A stretch of DNA of 64,000 bases from Cannabis sativa. Its lineage: Eukaryota > Streptophyta > Magnoliopsida > Rosales > Cannabaceae. Position 1 is the stretch's first letter, and every line of letters starts with the position of its first letter. Where the stretch lies: the NCBI RefSeq assembly GCF_029168945.1, contig NC_083601.1:34523660-34587659 (forward strand), in the 5' to 3' direction. A program made the position numbers and the translations under genes. Shown here piece after piece: positions 10,061 through 24,500 of the stretch. The notes below the pieces were generated by a model. The model worked only from the letters and a program-made list of their open reading frames with translations. It was not told the origin of the DNA and made no database searches.

Positions 10061-13000
10061 AGACTATCCTTGGTATCCTCTTTTTACCTTTTCATATTTC
10101 TATTTTTTTCCTAATTTGTTTTTTTTTTCAGTTTGTGAATTACGTGGTTTTGTTTTAGCATTAGGAGGTTTAAAAAGATTTTAAGTTTGATGTTACCCGT
10201 AGATACCGGCTTAGACCAACGATTCCTTACGAATCGCCGCATCTTGGTTTAGGCATTCGATTTTGACGCGTGTCCGTACGGATTAATTGTGTGCCATTCG
10301 ATGATGTTTGGGTCCCAAGAAAGCTGGCAGGGCTTCCACGCTCCAATCACTCTAATTTCCATTTCATTACCATTTTTTTTCCTTTTTTTTTTGAAAGGAA
10401 TTTCCTTACACTTAAATATAGTATATTTTTTAAAAAAATATTTTGTCAAAAGATTTACAGAAATAATGGCAAAATATTTAAAGAGTAAATATCAAGTGAA
10501 TGTTATTGTAGTTGCTTCTTCTAATTCTCGAGTTAAGGGCACGTGACGACCAGATCCTGTAGCTTTTGCCTTTGCACACGTTGCAAATGTCATTCGTCAC
10601 AGTCCTGTCAGTCAAACTTTGACTTCGTACCAAAATTACAAAGTTTTCATTTATCCCAGCCCATAATTACACTTCCACCCTAATAATTAACCACCATTAT
10701 TAATTTCCAAATAAAAGAAGACTTTTCCAATGAGGAAATCAGATAGAGACACATAGGTGTATTTAATGAGATCTTAACAATTAATTAAAATTACTTGTCA
10801 ACCAAGAATTAGACTTATTTCTCAAAAAAATAAAAAAACACGAATTAGACTGTTTATATTCTCTTTTTGTATTAAATAATTTACGCATTAGTTAGAGCAA
10901 AAACAATCTTAACCATTGTTACCTACCAATTATTATTTATACCTAATTTACTGTCTTGAATCTTTTTTATTCCAGTTCCAATAATGTAACAAAAAGTTGT
11001 TAGTTTAGTTGCGTGCCAATTCGTAATTGTATAATTTTGCATGAATATGATTAAATCAACCATTCCAAAGCTCTGATTTGATAGCTGCCTATGCATGCAA
11101 TTAGATACGGGAATACTTTTTTTCTTTTGGGAATAAAGGAAGTTAAGACAAAGTTGTTTGTAGTATATATCAATCTTTATAAGAACATATATACCACCAT
11201 TTCAAAATACTGAATTACTGATCACTCATTTACATGAACTAGCTACATATTCATCCACTCTAGCTAATATAGCTTTTTTTTTATTCTAATATTTATTTAT
11301 ATAAACAACATATTGCTGACCTAAAATATTGTAGGCTAGCTATCTTATTTATTATCCATGTGGACACTCTATATATATACATATATATATTTTTAACATG
11401 CTATCTCGGATGGTATAACTTTACTATTGAAGATAAATTTGATTTATGTATATTGATCCTATTTGTCATTTGTGATATTGATTTGCCATTTTGGCTTATC
11501 AAAATTTGTATTGGATTTGGTCCTTCAGTCAATAATGAAAATTTCACTTTGTAGTTTGTATACTCAAAAATAAATAAAATTATTGATAGATATATTATAA
11601 GTTATAACTACGTACACTACATCAAATATTAATTAACACAAATAAGATAATTTTTTATTTATTAGAAAATAATAATAATTAGGTAGTCTAAGATTGTTTG
11701 TATTTCATCAGCAGTAATACTTTGGTATTCTCGTTAGTAATTCACTTATTAAAAGTTGAAGCACTAACAACATATAAAGACCCATAAATGTAAGCAAATA
11801 AATTAAGGGCTGTAACGTAGTATACGTTTCCATGTAGTTAATCATGTTTGAGTAATAGATTTATATATACCCACGTCAGTATATTTTAATTAATGGAAAG
11901 GAAAGGAAGTCATATGACTTTGTAACAATCTTTAATTAAAAAAAAAAAGAGTATCTTTTGAATTAAGAAAAAAAATTAAAAAAAAAAAAAGAGTAAGTAA
12001 TTCTCAACAAAATTGTACAGGGCCGCGAGCGAGCAACAGCGTGATTGATTGGACCGTAATTCGGTCTGATAAAAAAGAAATGGTCTGGACTGGACTGGAC
12101 TGAAAGGTGTGGCTAGGGAAGATGAGAAGTTAGGTGGGAAATGGAAAAGAAACCTTCTCACACTCACACTCACTTTATTTGCTGTGACTCTTTTCTCATT
12201 TATTTCACCTGACTTTCCCAATTTTATATATTTTATGCTTCATTTCTTATTCCTAATTTTATAAATAGAAGAAAAAAATCCTTACAAGTTCATAGAAATG
12301 GTATGGCAATGGTAGAGTAGAAACCATTAGAAGGTGTCTGATCTTCAGTTAATGCTATATGACTCTACATTCACAAGGCAGTGGGCCTTATAATTGTATC
12401 ATTTTTCAAAACTAATACATACAAGCAACGGGTGCTTATATATATTGTCGTTATTAATTGATCAGAAATATGTTTTTTTTTTCCTTACAATTATTCAATA
12501 GTATATTAAATTTTTTATTCCGTAGTGGGGTTTGGTTCAAAGTAAGTTACAGTTGATATGAACAGATCATACTTCTTTACATGCAATTGGCAACTTGCAA
12601 CACTTGCTTTTTTGACCAAACTCCAAAGAGCAAATATTTGGGGCCCTGTTATAACGTCTAGTGTTACGTGATAAACTACTAGATTGTATAGGTATAAAAT
12701 TTAAGCTGGGTGAACTAACTTTTTATAAGTAAGGGAAGAAAAAAAGAAGATAATTCAGCCTTATGCATGGGTTATTCTTCATGTCGTCAAAAAATAAAAA
12801 TGGTAATATCAAAAAGCAATAAAAGAGAGAGCTACTTTTGCATTTCAATTTTGAGTTTATATTTCATCAAAAAAAAAAAAAAAATACACAAATTATGTTA
12901 TGTTACTATTAATGTTTCTCATAGTCACAATTGAATTGCTATTTGAAAGTTGAACAGTTAACTTTACAACTACCACATTTTCTTTTTTTTTTTTTATAAG

Positions 13001-13186
13001 GATATACCATTTTCTTTACTACATATAAAAAAATTAACAAATAAATCACATTTCTATATTTCTTTTGGTTAACTAGTAATATCTTCGTATTCGTAAGCAT
13101 AATTTAATACCTGAATTCACATATTTTCACAAAGAGGAGATCTCAAGTTTGATTCTCCTCTCTTTTATTATTACAAAAAAAAAAAA
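10061..13186. other. CRF promoter region and intergenic DNA
   Basis: No supported coding sequence. A G-box core CACGTG lies at 10540-10545, about 670 bp upstream of the CRF start. The rest is AT-rich with several A and T homopolymers (for example about 11940-11990, 12870 and 12982). Short ORFs here lack codon bias or domains. Confidence 0.5.
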
Positions 13187-13480
13187 AAATTTACATAGTA
13201 TACCAACTTTTGCTAATTTTTTTAAAAAATACTGCCAGATGGTATTATTTACTTTTTTACTGTGTTTTTTTATAAGTTTCATACTGCAGTATACTGTGTT
13301 AACTGTTAAGTTTTCACTGGTGTTCTACTGGTGTTTTGTAGTTGTTCTACTGTTGTTTTGAGTTGTTCTGCTTTGTGTTTTACTGGTGTTTTATAAAAAC
13401 ACAGTATTTTAGAAAACTTTGTCATGTGACAGTATTTTTGTAAAAGTTAACCCAAATTACAGTATTTTTATAAATTTCCC
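13187..13480. mobile_element. MITE family B, copy 1
   Basis: Begins AAATTTACATAGTATACC and ends TATAAATTTCCC, giving short inverted ends. The interior has repeated GTTGTTCTACTG/TTTTGAGTTG motifs. A close relative lies at 38268-38643. Non-coding; superfamily not determined. Confidence 0.65.
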
Positions 13481-13518
13481 AAAAAAGAACCTAGTAAAAT
13501 GGCCTACTAATAAACTTT

Positions 13519-13919
13519 AGGCTAATTAGGAATCTTTCCCCCCGAATTTTGACGTGTACCAAATCATGTTCCCTGAACTTTTTTTACCGTTAAAAATTCC
13601 CTCTGAACTATTGAGGTTGTTAGATTTAAGGACTTTTGTCTAATTTCATTCAATTTTATTATTTCAGTGATTGTTTATGTACGAAACCATGCTCCCCGGA
13701 CTTTGATATCTATCAAATCATGTCCCTCAAACTTTGATACGTACTAAATCATGGCCCCTAAACTTTCATCCATGTTATAATTTTTTTACTAAAATTAGAC
13801 AAAAGTCCTTAAATCTAACAATCTTAATAGTTCAGGGGGAATTTTTAACGGCCAAAAAAGTTCAAGGGGTATGATTTAGTACATGTCAAAGTTCGAGAGA
13901 AAAAATTGCTAATTAGCCT
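13519..13919. mobile_element. MITE family A, copy 1
   Basis: 401-bp element whose two arms are long imperfect inverted repeats. It starts AGGCTAATTAG and ends CTAATTAGCCT. The inner arms repeat CTGAACTTT, AAATCATG and GGACTTTTGTCTAATTT in both orientations. The flanks AAACTTT (13512-13518) and AAACTAT (13920-13926) agree at 6 of 7 bases, suggesting a target duplication. A second full copy lies at 37700-38098. Confidence 0.85.
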
Positions 13920-13993
13920 AAACTATGATGGTGCAGTTACCTTTTAGTTTATTGTCGTGTTTTCTCTAATTATTTTAGTTTAGTAAGTAGTTG

Positions 13994-13995
<2 letters not shown>

Positions 13996-14045
<50 letters not shown>
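13996..14045. repeat. (ATT)n microsatellite
   Basis: About 16 uninterrupted TTA/ATT trinucleotides. Confidence 0.95.
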
Positions 14046-14113
14046 GAAGCTTTTTATTACTAAAATGTTTAAACATTAAATGACAATTGTGCAGATGAGA
14101 AGCAGTTTTTTAA

Positions 14114-14506
14114 GGGAAATTTGAATTAATATGCTTAAATTATCTAATAATTTTTCCCCTAAATGTAAAGTTAATAAAATTGGTCATATATGACCACTTT
14201 ACCAATTTTCCTAAACTACCCCTCTCATTTGAAACCCTCTCTCTTCCTCTCTCTCAACCGAACAAACCCAACACCCAAAACAACCCAGCCACCACGATTA
14301 GCACACAACCCACGCAACCCACTCCGACGAACTCGCAACCCATCTCAGCCCCCTTCTCTCTTCATCTCTCTAACCGAAAGAAAAAAAAAAAAAAAAAAAA
14401 AAACCCACTGTGCCCGATGGTCGGACCATTGGGTCCGATGGGGTCCGACCCAATCGGACCCATCGGACCCCAAGGTCCGACCATCGGCCTCTCTCGAAAT
14501 CCGAAG

Positions 14507-14541
<35 letters not shown>

Positions 14542-15216
14542 CACGGCCCATGGTCGGACCTTGGGGTCCGATGGTCGGACCCTATCGGACCCCAAGGTCC
14601 GACCATCGAGCCTCTCCCCGAAATACCGAAGAAAAAAAAAAAAAAAAAAAACCCCACGGCCCATGGTCGGACCTTGGGGTCCGATGGTCGGACCCCATCG
14701 GACCCCAAGGTCCGACCATCGGCCTCTCTTCCTCCCTCCGAAATCCGAAGAAAAAAAAAAAAAAAAACCCACAGCAGATATTGGTCGGACATTTTTGCAA
14801 CAAAGTTTCACAAACAAAAAACACATCTAAATCAATCTTTTAACACTTAAAAAAAAAAAAACAAAAGAAGAAAACCAAACACACCTTCGACATTTTTGCT
14901 TCGGGTTCGCCTGAGATTGGTCGCCGTGGTTGGTCGGGGTTGAGCTTCGACGGCGGTGGGTAGGTCGGGTTGAGCGTCGACGGAGATGGGTGGTTGTGAG
15001 AGGGATGGGTTGAACAATTTTTGGCTGTGATAGATGGGTATCGTGGGGGAGGGGGTTCGGCTGAGAGAGATGAAGAGAGAGGAAGAGAGAGGCTGATTCA
15101 AATGAGGGGGGTAGTTTAGGAAAATGAAAAAAGTTGGCATATAGAAACAATTTTAATAACTATACATTTAGGAAAAAAATAAAATGGCATTTTAAGCATA
15201 GAATTTCAAATTTCCC
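14114..15216. mobile_element. Non-autonomous TIR element with internal hairpin satellite
   Basis: 1.1-kb element. About 130-150 bp at each end form an inverted repeat, starting GGGAAATTTGAA on both sides. Shared blocks include TGCTTAAA, CCTAAATGTA, TTTTCCTAAACTACCCC and CTCTCTCTTCCTCTCT. The flanks carry an 8-bp direct repeat TTTTTTAA (14106-14113 and 15217-15224). No transposase is present. Long terminal inverted repeats and an 8- to 9-bp duplication suit a Mutator-like or hAT-like non-autonomous element; the A/T-rich target repeat makes exact boundaries uncertain. Confidence 0.85.
14380..14790. repeat. GC-rich palindromic tandem repeat separated by poly(A)
   Basis: Three and a half units of about 110 bp. 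Each has a poly(A) run followed by a GC-rich body built from GGTCCGACC and GGTCGGACC. In the second and third units a perfect 21-bp stem starts GGTCGGACCTTGGGG and its complement follows after an 11-base loop. All frames are open because the repeat lacks stops, so the long ORFs here are artefacts. Confidence 0.9.
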
Positions 15217-15224
15217 TTTTTTAA

Positions 15225-17311
15225 TTACTATACCCCCATAGGTTACCCGCCCCATTGGCGTAGTTATTAACTATTAATTAATTGAGAATAATTATGATTA
15301 TCTGTAACTATTTATAAAGCTGTTTTGAAGGGGTATCTCAGTGTGTCTCACACCCTCTTACAATTCTGAAGTTTCGAGCCTCAAATTGACTAGCAAACTA
15401 GTGTAGGATTTTCCAACCAATTTTGTGTAAATTTACTTATTATTTTATTGTAATTTAATTAAACCTCATTTCTTATAAAATAAGAGCTCCCCTAGTTTAT
15501 TTTACACACTTTACTTTCTTTCTACAATGTTAGAGTTTCTCTCTCTTTACACTTTTTCTTTTTAAAAATTGTAGAGCGAAACTAGACTTAATCATTTTTT
15601 TCTTGAATTTTCTTGTAAGGCAATTAACATTTAGTAATAATAAAAGCTCTAAGTGTACTTATCTTCATTACTTTCGTGATACAGAGAATGAACTACTATA
15701 ATTTTGGTGCTCTCTTTTTTATTTTCTGTCCATATATTCATTGGCCGCAATTGTTTATCAGATGTTATAGAGTTGATCGCTTTTTGTATCAACATGCATA
15801 ATTGTAAATTAGATCCAATTAAAGGTGTTAGATGTAAAATGTCCAATTATTTATTAATGTGAGTTTGAATGTAAATATATAATTACTATGATATTAATTA
15901 TTTAATTATATTATCTAATAATTATATTATATTTTAAAATGCATCATTTATTTAGATATAAAGATTACAATTACATTATTTGACAAAATAATTGGTTATT
16001 ACATAGAAAAATCATATTATATGGGTGACTATTCAATGGTTATATTAAAAATGTAACTATGATGGTTACATTTTTTAATGACCTGCCAGGTTACTAACGG
16101 ATAAAAATTCCATTTTTAAACTCAAATTAATTATATATTTAAAATAAATTAATTTTTTAATAAGATTTTTCATAACTAATTTTTATAAATATTTTTTATT
16201 TTTTATTTATAAAGAAATAAATAAAATCAGGTTAGTATCAGGTTACAGGTAATTTATTAATTATTTTTATTTAATTTTTAAATTAATCACAACCTTTTAG
16301 ATCCAATGATTGAAAATAAATGTAACCAAAGTGGTTACAGATTTGATGTAATCATTAAAACCTCCTTCATATATTTATTATTCGAATTATAACATAAAGT
16401 TGTACAATAACAATTTCTTTAAAGTGAATATTAATGATTCAAAGATACCTTATACTTATATATAACTCCACTTTTATTATTAATCCAGTTTTTTGAAATT
16501 GAATGGAGCCATAGCCACTCCAACCAAAAGAGTACTTCCACGCCCTGCCCTGGGTCAATCCCTCAGTTGTAAGATCTGCTATTCAGAGAGACTTGCTTTT
16601 TTCTTTGTAATTTCTAGTTTGTTGAATGAAATCCACTTTAAAAAATAAATAAAAAGAAAAAATGGTAGGTAATAAATAACCTTCAAAATATATGTGTAAT
16701 ATAGTATTTAGGTTATGTAAATGTAAAAATTAACTGACCACGTAAAAGTGACATCGTTGGGGAAAAAAAAGTAATATAATTTTACTCACCTACTCTTGTA
16801 ATAAACAATAATGGTAGAAGTGTCCTAAAATGAATTCTGCAGTTTAGTTTTAAGTTTAAGTGTTTCTTCTAAAATTGCCAAACAATGTAGAACATTTTGC
16901 ACTACTCTTGTGAAAGAAAGACTGCCTAAGATTTGATCCAACAAAACGTAATTAATTACAAAGAAAGAATCGTAACAGTCAACTGTCAACAAAATTCAAG
17001 GCTAATTCCCCAACCTTCAAAGCAGTACTACCTGGTCTTGGAGTGGGACTACGAATAAGTCAAACTTGTACATAATTGAAAACCAAAAGGCTAAATATAT
17101 GATAACATAAAGAAAAATACATCACTTGGTATATCAAACAACATTGAGAGAGGTCTACATAGACGTTCATAATTAAGAATACAGATAATAGTCTTAATTT
17201 CAAGAGAGCAAATATAAATCTATTGCAATATTAAAAGGTACAAACCACACTTCATTTTTATACATAACAAGGTATTATTCAACCTCCTAAATGCCCTCAC
17301 CACTAAGCACG
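15225..17311. other. Intergenic, nothing recognised
   Basis: AT-rich DNA with no gene and no clear inverted-repeat element. The rightmost few hundred bases are presumably the 3' UTR and flank of the ubiquitin-conjugating enzyme gene. Confidence 0.4.
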
Positions 17312-19543
<2,232 letters not shown>

Positions 19544-20419
19544 GGTTGAACGTCAAAGATCGTTACGGATCTAAAAGAAAGAACTTTCGAGGGATAGGAG
19601 GGAGACACAGGGAAAAAGAAAGAAGAAGAAGGAAATCTGAGGAAGCAAACAAAAAAGAAAAGAGGAGAGGAGCAAAGGAAAATAATTTCGCTTTTCCTTT
19701 TTATGTGAACCTGGTTCTGCAAGACTGAGATGAATTCTTAACCCTTGATTTTAATGACATATTTCAGTCAATCAGCATACGGTTCTGATGAGAGTTGAGT
19801 GGTGAAGAATTTCGACCGGTGATTGGTAGGTTTGTGGGGCCCTGTTGTACTTTTGAATATTCTGTATGTATATTATACTCCTACCATTTGACCACTTGAG
19901 CTTGAGCACTTCCCTCCTCCTAACTTTATAATTTCTTACCTTATAAAAAAACTTTATAATCTTTTTCTTTTTTTGATATAAAGTTATGAATATGTAACAT
20001 TTTAGCTTTTATATTTTGTCCCATTTTTTATTGGTTCATGTATTTTGTCCATCTGAATTTATTCTATGTAACGCTTATTATATCAGTTGGTTTGTTCTTC
20101 TCAATTTATTTTATGCAAATTATAAAAAAAATTCAATAGTTGGCGTTCAAAATTGATGGCATGGTTCAAATTTTTTTTGAAGGAACTAGAAAGAGAACCG
20201 TGATTTGTTCTCAAAACGTGGGATAAACTTTGCCTCCTCAAGTCTCACAAGAGCTAGGCTTTCGAAAAACTATAAAGATGAATTGAGCATTTTTAATAAA
20301 ATAGGGATAGAAATTCATTAATAAAGATCAATTCTTATGTTGCAACTGTCAAATACCTTAAGAGTACTTATTTTTTTCATTGCAACTACAAGAACTCTGA
20401 TTCTTAGTTTTGTAAGAAT
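19544..20419. other. 5' flank of the UBC gene and intergenic DNA
   Basis: The first 150 bp are purine-rich on the plus strand, that is a pyrimidine-rich leader for the minus-strand UBC gene. No further gene is seen. Confidence 0.4.
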
Positions 20420-20850
20420 GTGGTAGGCAAAAGAGGTTCTAAGGAAGGGTGTTTGCTATTTGTTGATGGGAGAGATATTAATGTCTGGAAAGATTCGTCG
20501 GTGGCTCATGGTACTGTTTTTTGCCCAACTTTGAATGAGGTTCTTACTCCAAGCTCTTTGACTATGGCAAATTTACTACTATAGACAATGGGGAGTGGGA
20601 GCTTCGCAAGCTGAATAGGTTGTATTATCAGGACACGGACACAGTTGAAAAGCCATTTTGAAAGTAGGAAAGCCTTCAGGGCAATGATTCGAATGGTAAA
20701 ATTTCAATTGTATCTGCTTACCTGTTACAGGCTCTTAGAAACTAACACTGTTATGTCGTTCCTTCTTTGTGAAACAACTTTTGGAATAGAAAAACTCATG
20801 CCTCTCAGCCCAAAAGGCCCCTTATTTTTTGGGATAAATTAAAAAATAAT
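20420..20850 (+). pseudogene. Decayed LINE (non-LTR retrotransposon) fragment
   Basis: One frame reads KRGSKEGCLLFVDGRDINVWKD (from about 20427), written here in pieces KRGSKEGCLLF and VDGRDINVWKD. This matches the region after the reverse transcriptase of plant LINE ORF2, usually G-(x)-GDG-x(3)-VWKDPW. Later pieces in other frames (about 20690-20860) also resemble the zf-RVT stretch. Several frameshifts and stops are present and no ends were found. Confidence 0.5.
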
Positions 20851-23237
20851 TATTTTTTATATCCATTGATAAAAAATACTCTTATATTATATTTTATTAT
20901 AATATACCCACTTTTATGAGTGGGTTGCCTAATACACTCCTACTATCTACTTAAGTCTAGTATATAATTTACATTAATTTAAGGGGTTTAATGGAGACAT
21001 CATCTATAAAAGTGGATATATCTTAAAAAATACGAAAATAGAAGTAAAAATTAAAACAAATAAAGTAAAATGAGTCTACATTGTAATTTTCTCATTTTTT
21101 TTATACTCCCAATTATTTTGGCTTTTTCACTCCATTTTCATTTAGGAGGGGAGGCCTCAGGTAGTGTGTCTAATGAACAACCCAACAAAAAAATAATAAT
21201 GGAACTTTAGTTAGACCCAACCTAACCTTAAAAGTCCTATTATGTTTAATGTTTAAATATTTATTAAATTTTTTTTAATGTCTTATTTTGAAATTTTGCC
21301 TTAGGCTTCTAATAGGCTTGAGACGATACTCGGAGGTGCCACAATAGTTAAAGACATTTTAAAAATAAAATAAATAATAATTTTTAAGAATTTTTTTATT
21401 TTTATACTTTAAATAGTTTTTATTATATGTTTACGGAAATTTACATAGTAACTAATAAAGTATTAGCCTAAATCTATATAACAACTCATATAACACAAAT
21501 CGAACATTTAAAAAGAAAAATAAAATAAAAAATAATATATGAAGTAATTTTTTTTTTACATGTATATGGCCACCTCTTAGCTATACATAGGTTTGCCCCT
21601 GCTTCCCTTCATTTTGGTGACATATTCCATGTCTAACTTTTGAAATTGAGGGCCATTTAACACCTTTAATTGGCATTGCTTAAATTTTATAAGTTTGACA
21701 GAAAATAAGACACCAAATTGTAAGAGGAGATGATGAGCCTCCTATCCTATCCTACATCCAATACTAATTATTCTCTATCATAACTAACTATTACATTGCT
21801 ATCTTTTCACATTAACTCAAGCTAACGCTAAACTCTACCCTAACACAATGTAAATCATCGACATGACATGAAGATGAACAAAACCATTATCGCATCAAAT
21901 AGAGGAAAATAAATAAAGGTAATGACAAAATAGTTGGGAGACATCACATCAAAGCACACATGCATGCATGGTCCAATTTAATTATTTTTCATTATGAATT
22001 GCGAGTCTGTGATAAGATTTTCAGTTAAAATCAAAAGCATATGATTAAATTAAAAAGCCTTTGCTATTTTGCATATATAATAGAATGGATAAGTTAAGAA
22101 GATCCTTTCAAAGATCTCCTAATTAATCTATTCTACAAAGCAAAGTTCACTGTCCACCGACTCTTTTTTCTTTACGAGGCAGACACTCTTGGTAATCACC
22201 CCACTTCATTTCCAACCCAACGAATAATATGTAACACCTTATTCTACAAAAGAATTTTTTTAATAAAATAAAATAAAATAATTGTGTATTTAAACATAGT
22301 AATGAGATGTTACATTACATCTAATTTCTCACTAATTTAAGATTCGTATAATTAATTATCTTTCCCTCTTGTCTAAAGATATGTCAAGCTGGCAAGATCT
22401 AAGAGCCCCACTTAAAACCTCACAACCACTATAAGAATCTTACACTTACTATGTTAAAGAAAAAAAAAAACCTATAATAATTTACCAATTCAAGTTCAAC
22501 CACCAAAATTCAATACATAAACAAATCCAATCCCACTTTTAATTACAATATATTTTTATCCTTTTGATTTTCCCAAGTGAAGAATATGTTGTATAGGTTT
22601 ATAACATAAATATTTGTAATAAAACTAGCAACAACCCGGGGTTTGCATAGGTACAAATGCCAGCCGAAAATTGAAGCTCCAAAACAAAATGATATATATA
22701 ATTATGTACTTTATACATTATACTCTTCTTCTATTAACAGCCTCCATATGTGAATGTGAACCATAATGCCATATATCAATAATGTAAGTTGATCCTGCAT
22801 TCAAAATAACTTTTTATATTAAATAAATAGAAAGCAACCCCATTTATATATGACTCACAAGGCAATAGACTATTTAAATTATTAATCATTATAATATGAA
22901 AGATAACTATGTGTAGATTATATGTAAAAGCCAAAGTTTTCAGATCTTAATGTGAACACTACACATATTAGTTTTAAATGGTTATGATTACCCAAGAGTG
23001 TAATAATGATTACCCTTATGTTTTAAGCGTAATTGATTATTTTATAAGAAATCATTTAACCATGATTGATTATTTTTAAACAAAAGCACTACTTGATATA
23101 ATTAACATTAAATTCTTAAACCCAAATCACAAATAAAAAGAGAGGTAAAAAAAAAGTAGAGAAAAGAATCAACACCAATAAATTAATATAATATTAAAAA
23201 GTAAAATTTAAGAAAAGTTTTGGTGTTTTTGTTTTGG
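20851..23237. other. Intergenic, nothing recognised
   Basis: AT-rich DNA without recognisable coding sequence, RNA gene or bounded element. The right end is probably the 3' flank of the NHL gene. Confidence 0.4.
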
Positions 23238-23975
23238 TTAATAATACCATTTGAACAAATTGATAGAGCACTTGGGCATGTCACCGCTGTCAAGCTTCTT
23301 CAAGCTCACTCCACCACACAATGCATCCACTTCCACAGTCCCAACCTTCAATCCTTGAACGATAAACCCGACCCGAGTTCGAGCTTCCACGTCCACCACC
23401 AAACCCTTGTGTTTGAAACCATTTTTAAGCTTCGTCCCTAACCCATCGTCCACCAATTGGTTCTTCACCGCCGTCTCAATCTTCAAACTCGTCGTGTTCT
23501 TCTTCCCCTGAAGGAACCCACTAACTTGTTGCGACCCAAACAAGGTGTCCTCTCCCCCTGCCGTAACACTCACCTGGGTTTTACCATAGAAAATCTCCAA
23601 TTTACTATTTGGGTTCTTCACCTCGATCCGAGTCACGGTATGTGCGTCGAGATAAGTCCCGTCGGACTTGACCGTGACATTGAATTTGGGTACCCGAAAC
23701 GACTGGAGGTGGAAGACGGGTAGCTTCGGGTCGAACCAGAGGTAGAAGAGCCCACCGGCCATGGCGAGGACTAAGATTAGGAGAAGTAGGAAAACAAAGA
23801 AGAAGCAACAGCAAGTACGACACCAATTCCGACGCCGTTTCGTGTGGTGAAAAGAAGCCGGTAACACTGGTTTTCGAGGCGGCGGTCTGCTCATCGGGGG
23901 CTTTCCCGGCGTCGTAGTTGGGTCTCTATAGCCCGGTGGTTTCTGTAGCGGTGGCTTTTGAGGTTGATCTGCCAT
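23238..23975 (-). CDS. NDR1/HIN1-like (NHL) protein, LEA-2 domain
   Basis: Single-exon, 245-residue protein. The N-terminus (1-45) is proline/lysine-rich and ends in a basic patch KRRR. A Cys-rich, strongly hydrophobic membrane segment spans about 52-80 (WCRTCC...LFYLWF). The rest (about 85-235) is an LEA-2 domain with the conserved NPN motif (121-123), possible N-glycosylation sites at Asn99 and Asn160, and two cysteines (220 and 236) near the end. NHL proteins are single-pass membrane proteins, often at the plasma membrane, and some act in defence or hyperosmotic responses. The role of this paralogue cannot be told from sequence. Length and topology are typical of the family. Confidence 0.92.
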   Translation of the reverse strand: MADQPQKPPLQKPPGYRDPTTTPGKPPMSRPPPRKPVLPASFHHTKRRRNWCRTCCCFFFVFLLLLILVLAMAGGLFYLWFDPKLPVFHLQSFRVPKFNVTVKSDGTYLDAHTVTRIEVKNPNSKLEIFYGKTQVSVTAGGEDTLFGSQQVSGFLQGKKNTTSLKIETAVKNQLVDDGLGTKLKNGFKHKGLVVDVEARTRVGFIVQGLKVGTVEVDALCGGVSLKKLDSGDMPKCSINLFKWYY

Positions 23976-24500
23976 TGATATATCCTCAAATCGAACTCAG
24001 CGGTGCTCTGTTTTTTATTTTTATGAAACCAAAAGGAAGAAGAGATAGTTATTAAATGAACAAAGAATTAGAGAATTAAATGAAAAAATTTCCGTAAAGG
24101 TTTGAACTGATTTGAAGGAGAGAAACATGAATGCTACCTCAGAAAGAGAATTTTACCACAAACGACATTACAATGATTAATGTCGTAGAAAGGGGATAGG
24201 GCTTGATCCAAAATTATGTGGCTTGATTGGAGAAGAAGAAGAAGGAAAAAAGAAAAGAAAATGGATTGAAAGATAGGAGGAAAAAGAATAAATAAAATAA
24301 AAGAAAAAGAAAATGTGAAGAAATGGGATCACGAGGAGAAAGGTCATTCCATTTATGAAGAAGATAGAAAAGGGAAGAGAGAGAGAGAGAGAGAGAGTGG
24401 GTGTTGTTGTCTCTTATGGAAGGAAATGGTGGAGGGTATGTATTTACCGGTGGCACACAATTGAAGCGCGAGATTCACGCGCGGGGTTTTTGTGCTGACG
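23976..24500 (-). promoter_or_regulatory. NHL leader/promoter region with (GA)n
   Basis: The 500 bp upstream of the NHL start are purine-rich on the plus strand, including a (GA)n run at 24376-24397. This is a (CT)n run on the coding strand, common in plant 5' leaders and core promoters. No clear TATA box could be fixed. Confidence 0.4.

Noticed and set aside
12870..12984. Search for CRISPR arrays, operons or bacterial-type insertions around homopolymers
   Set aside because: The window is plant nuclear DNA; repeats are homopolymers, MITEs and LTRs, with no regularly spaced direct repeats and unique spacers.
14180..14850. Long overlapping ORFs on both strands (140-217 codons)
   Set aside because: They arise from a stop-free tandem repeat with poly(A) runs inside a TIR element; translations are poly-Lys/poly-Phe with repeated Gly-Pro-Asp motifs and no domain.
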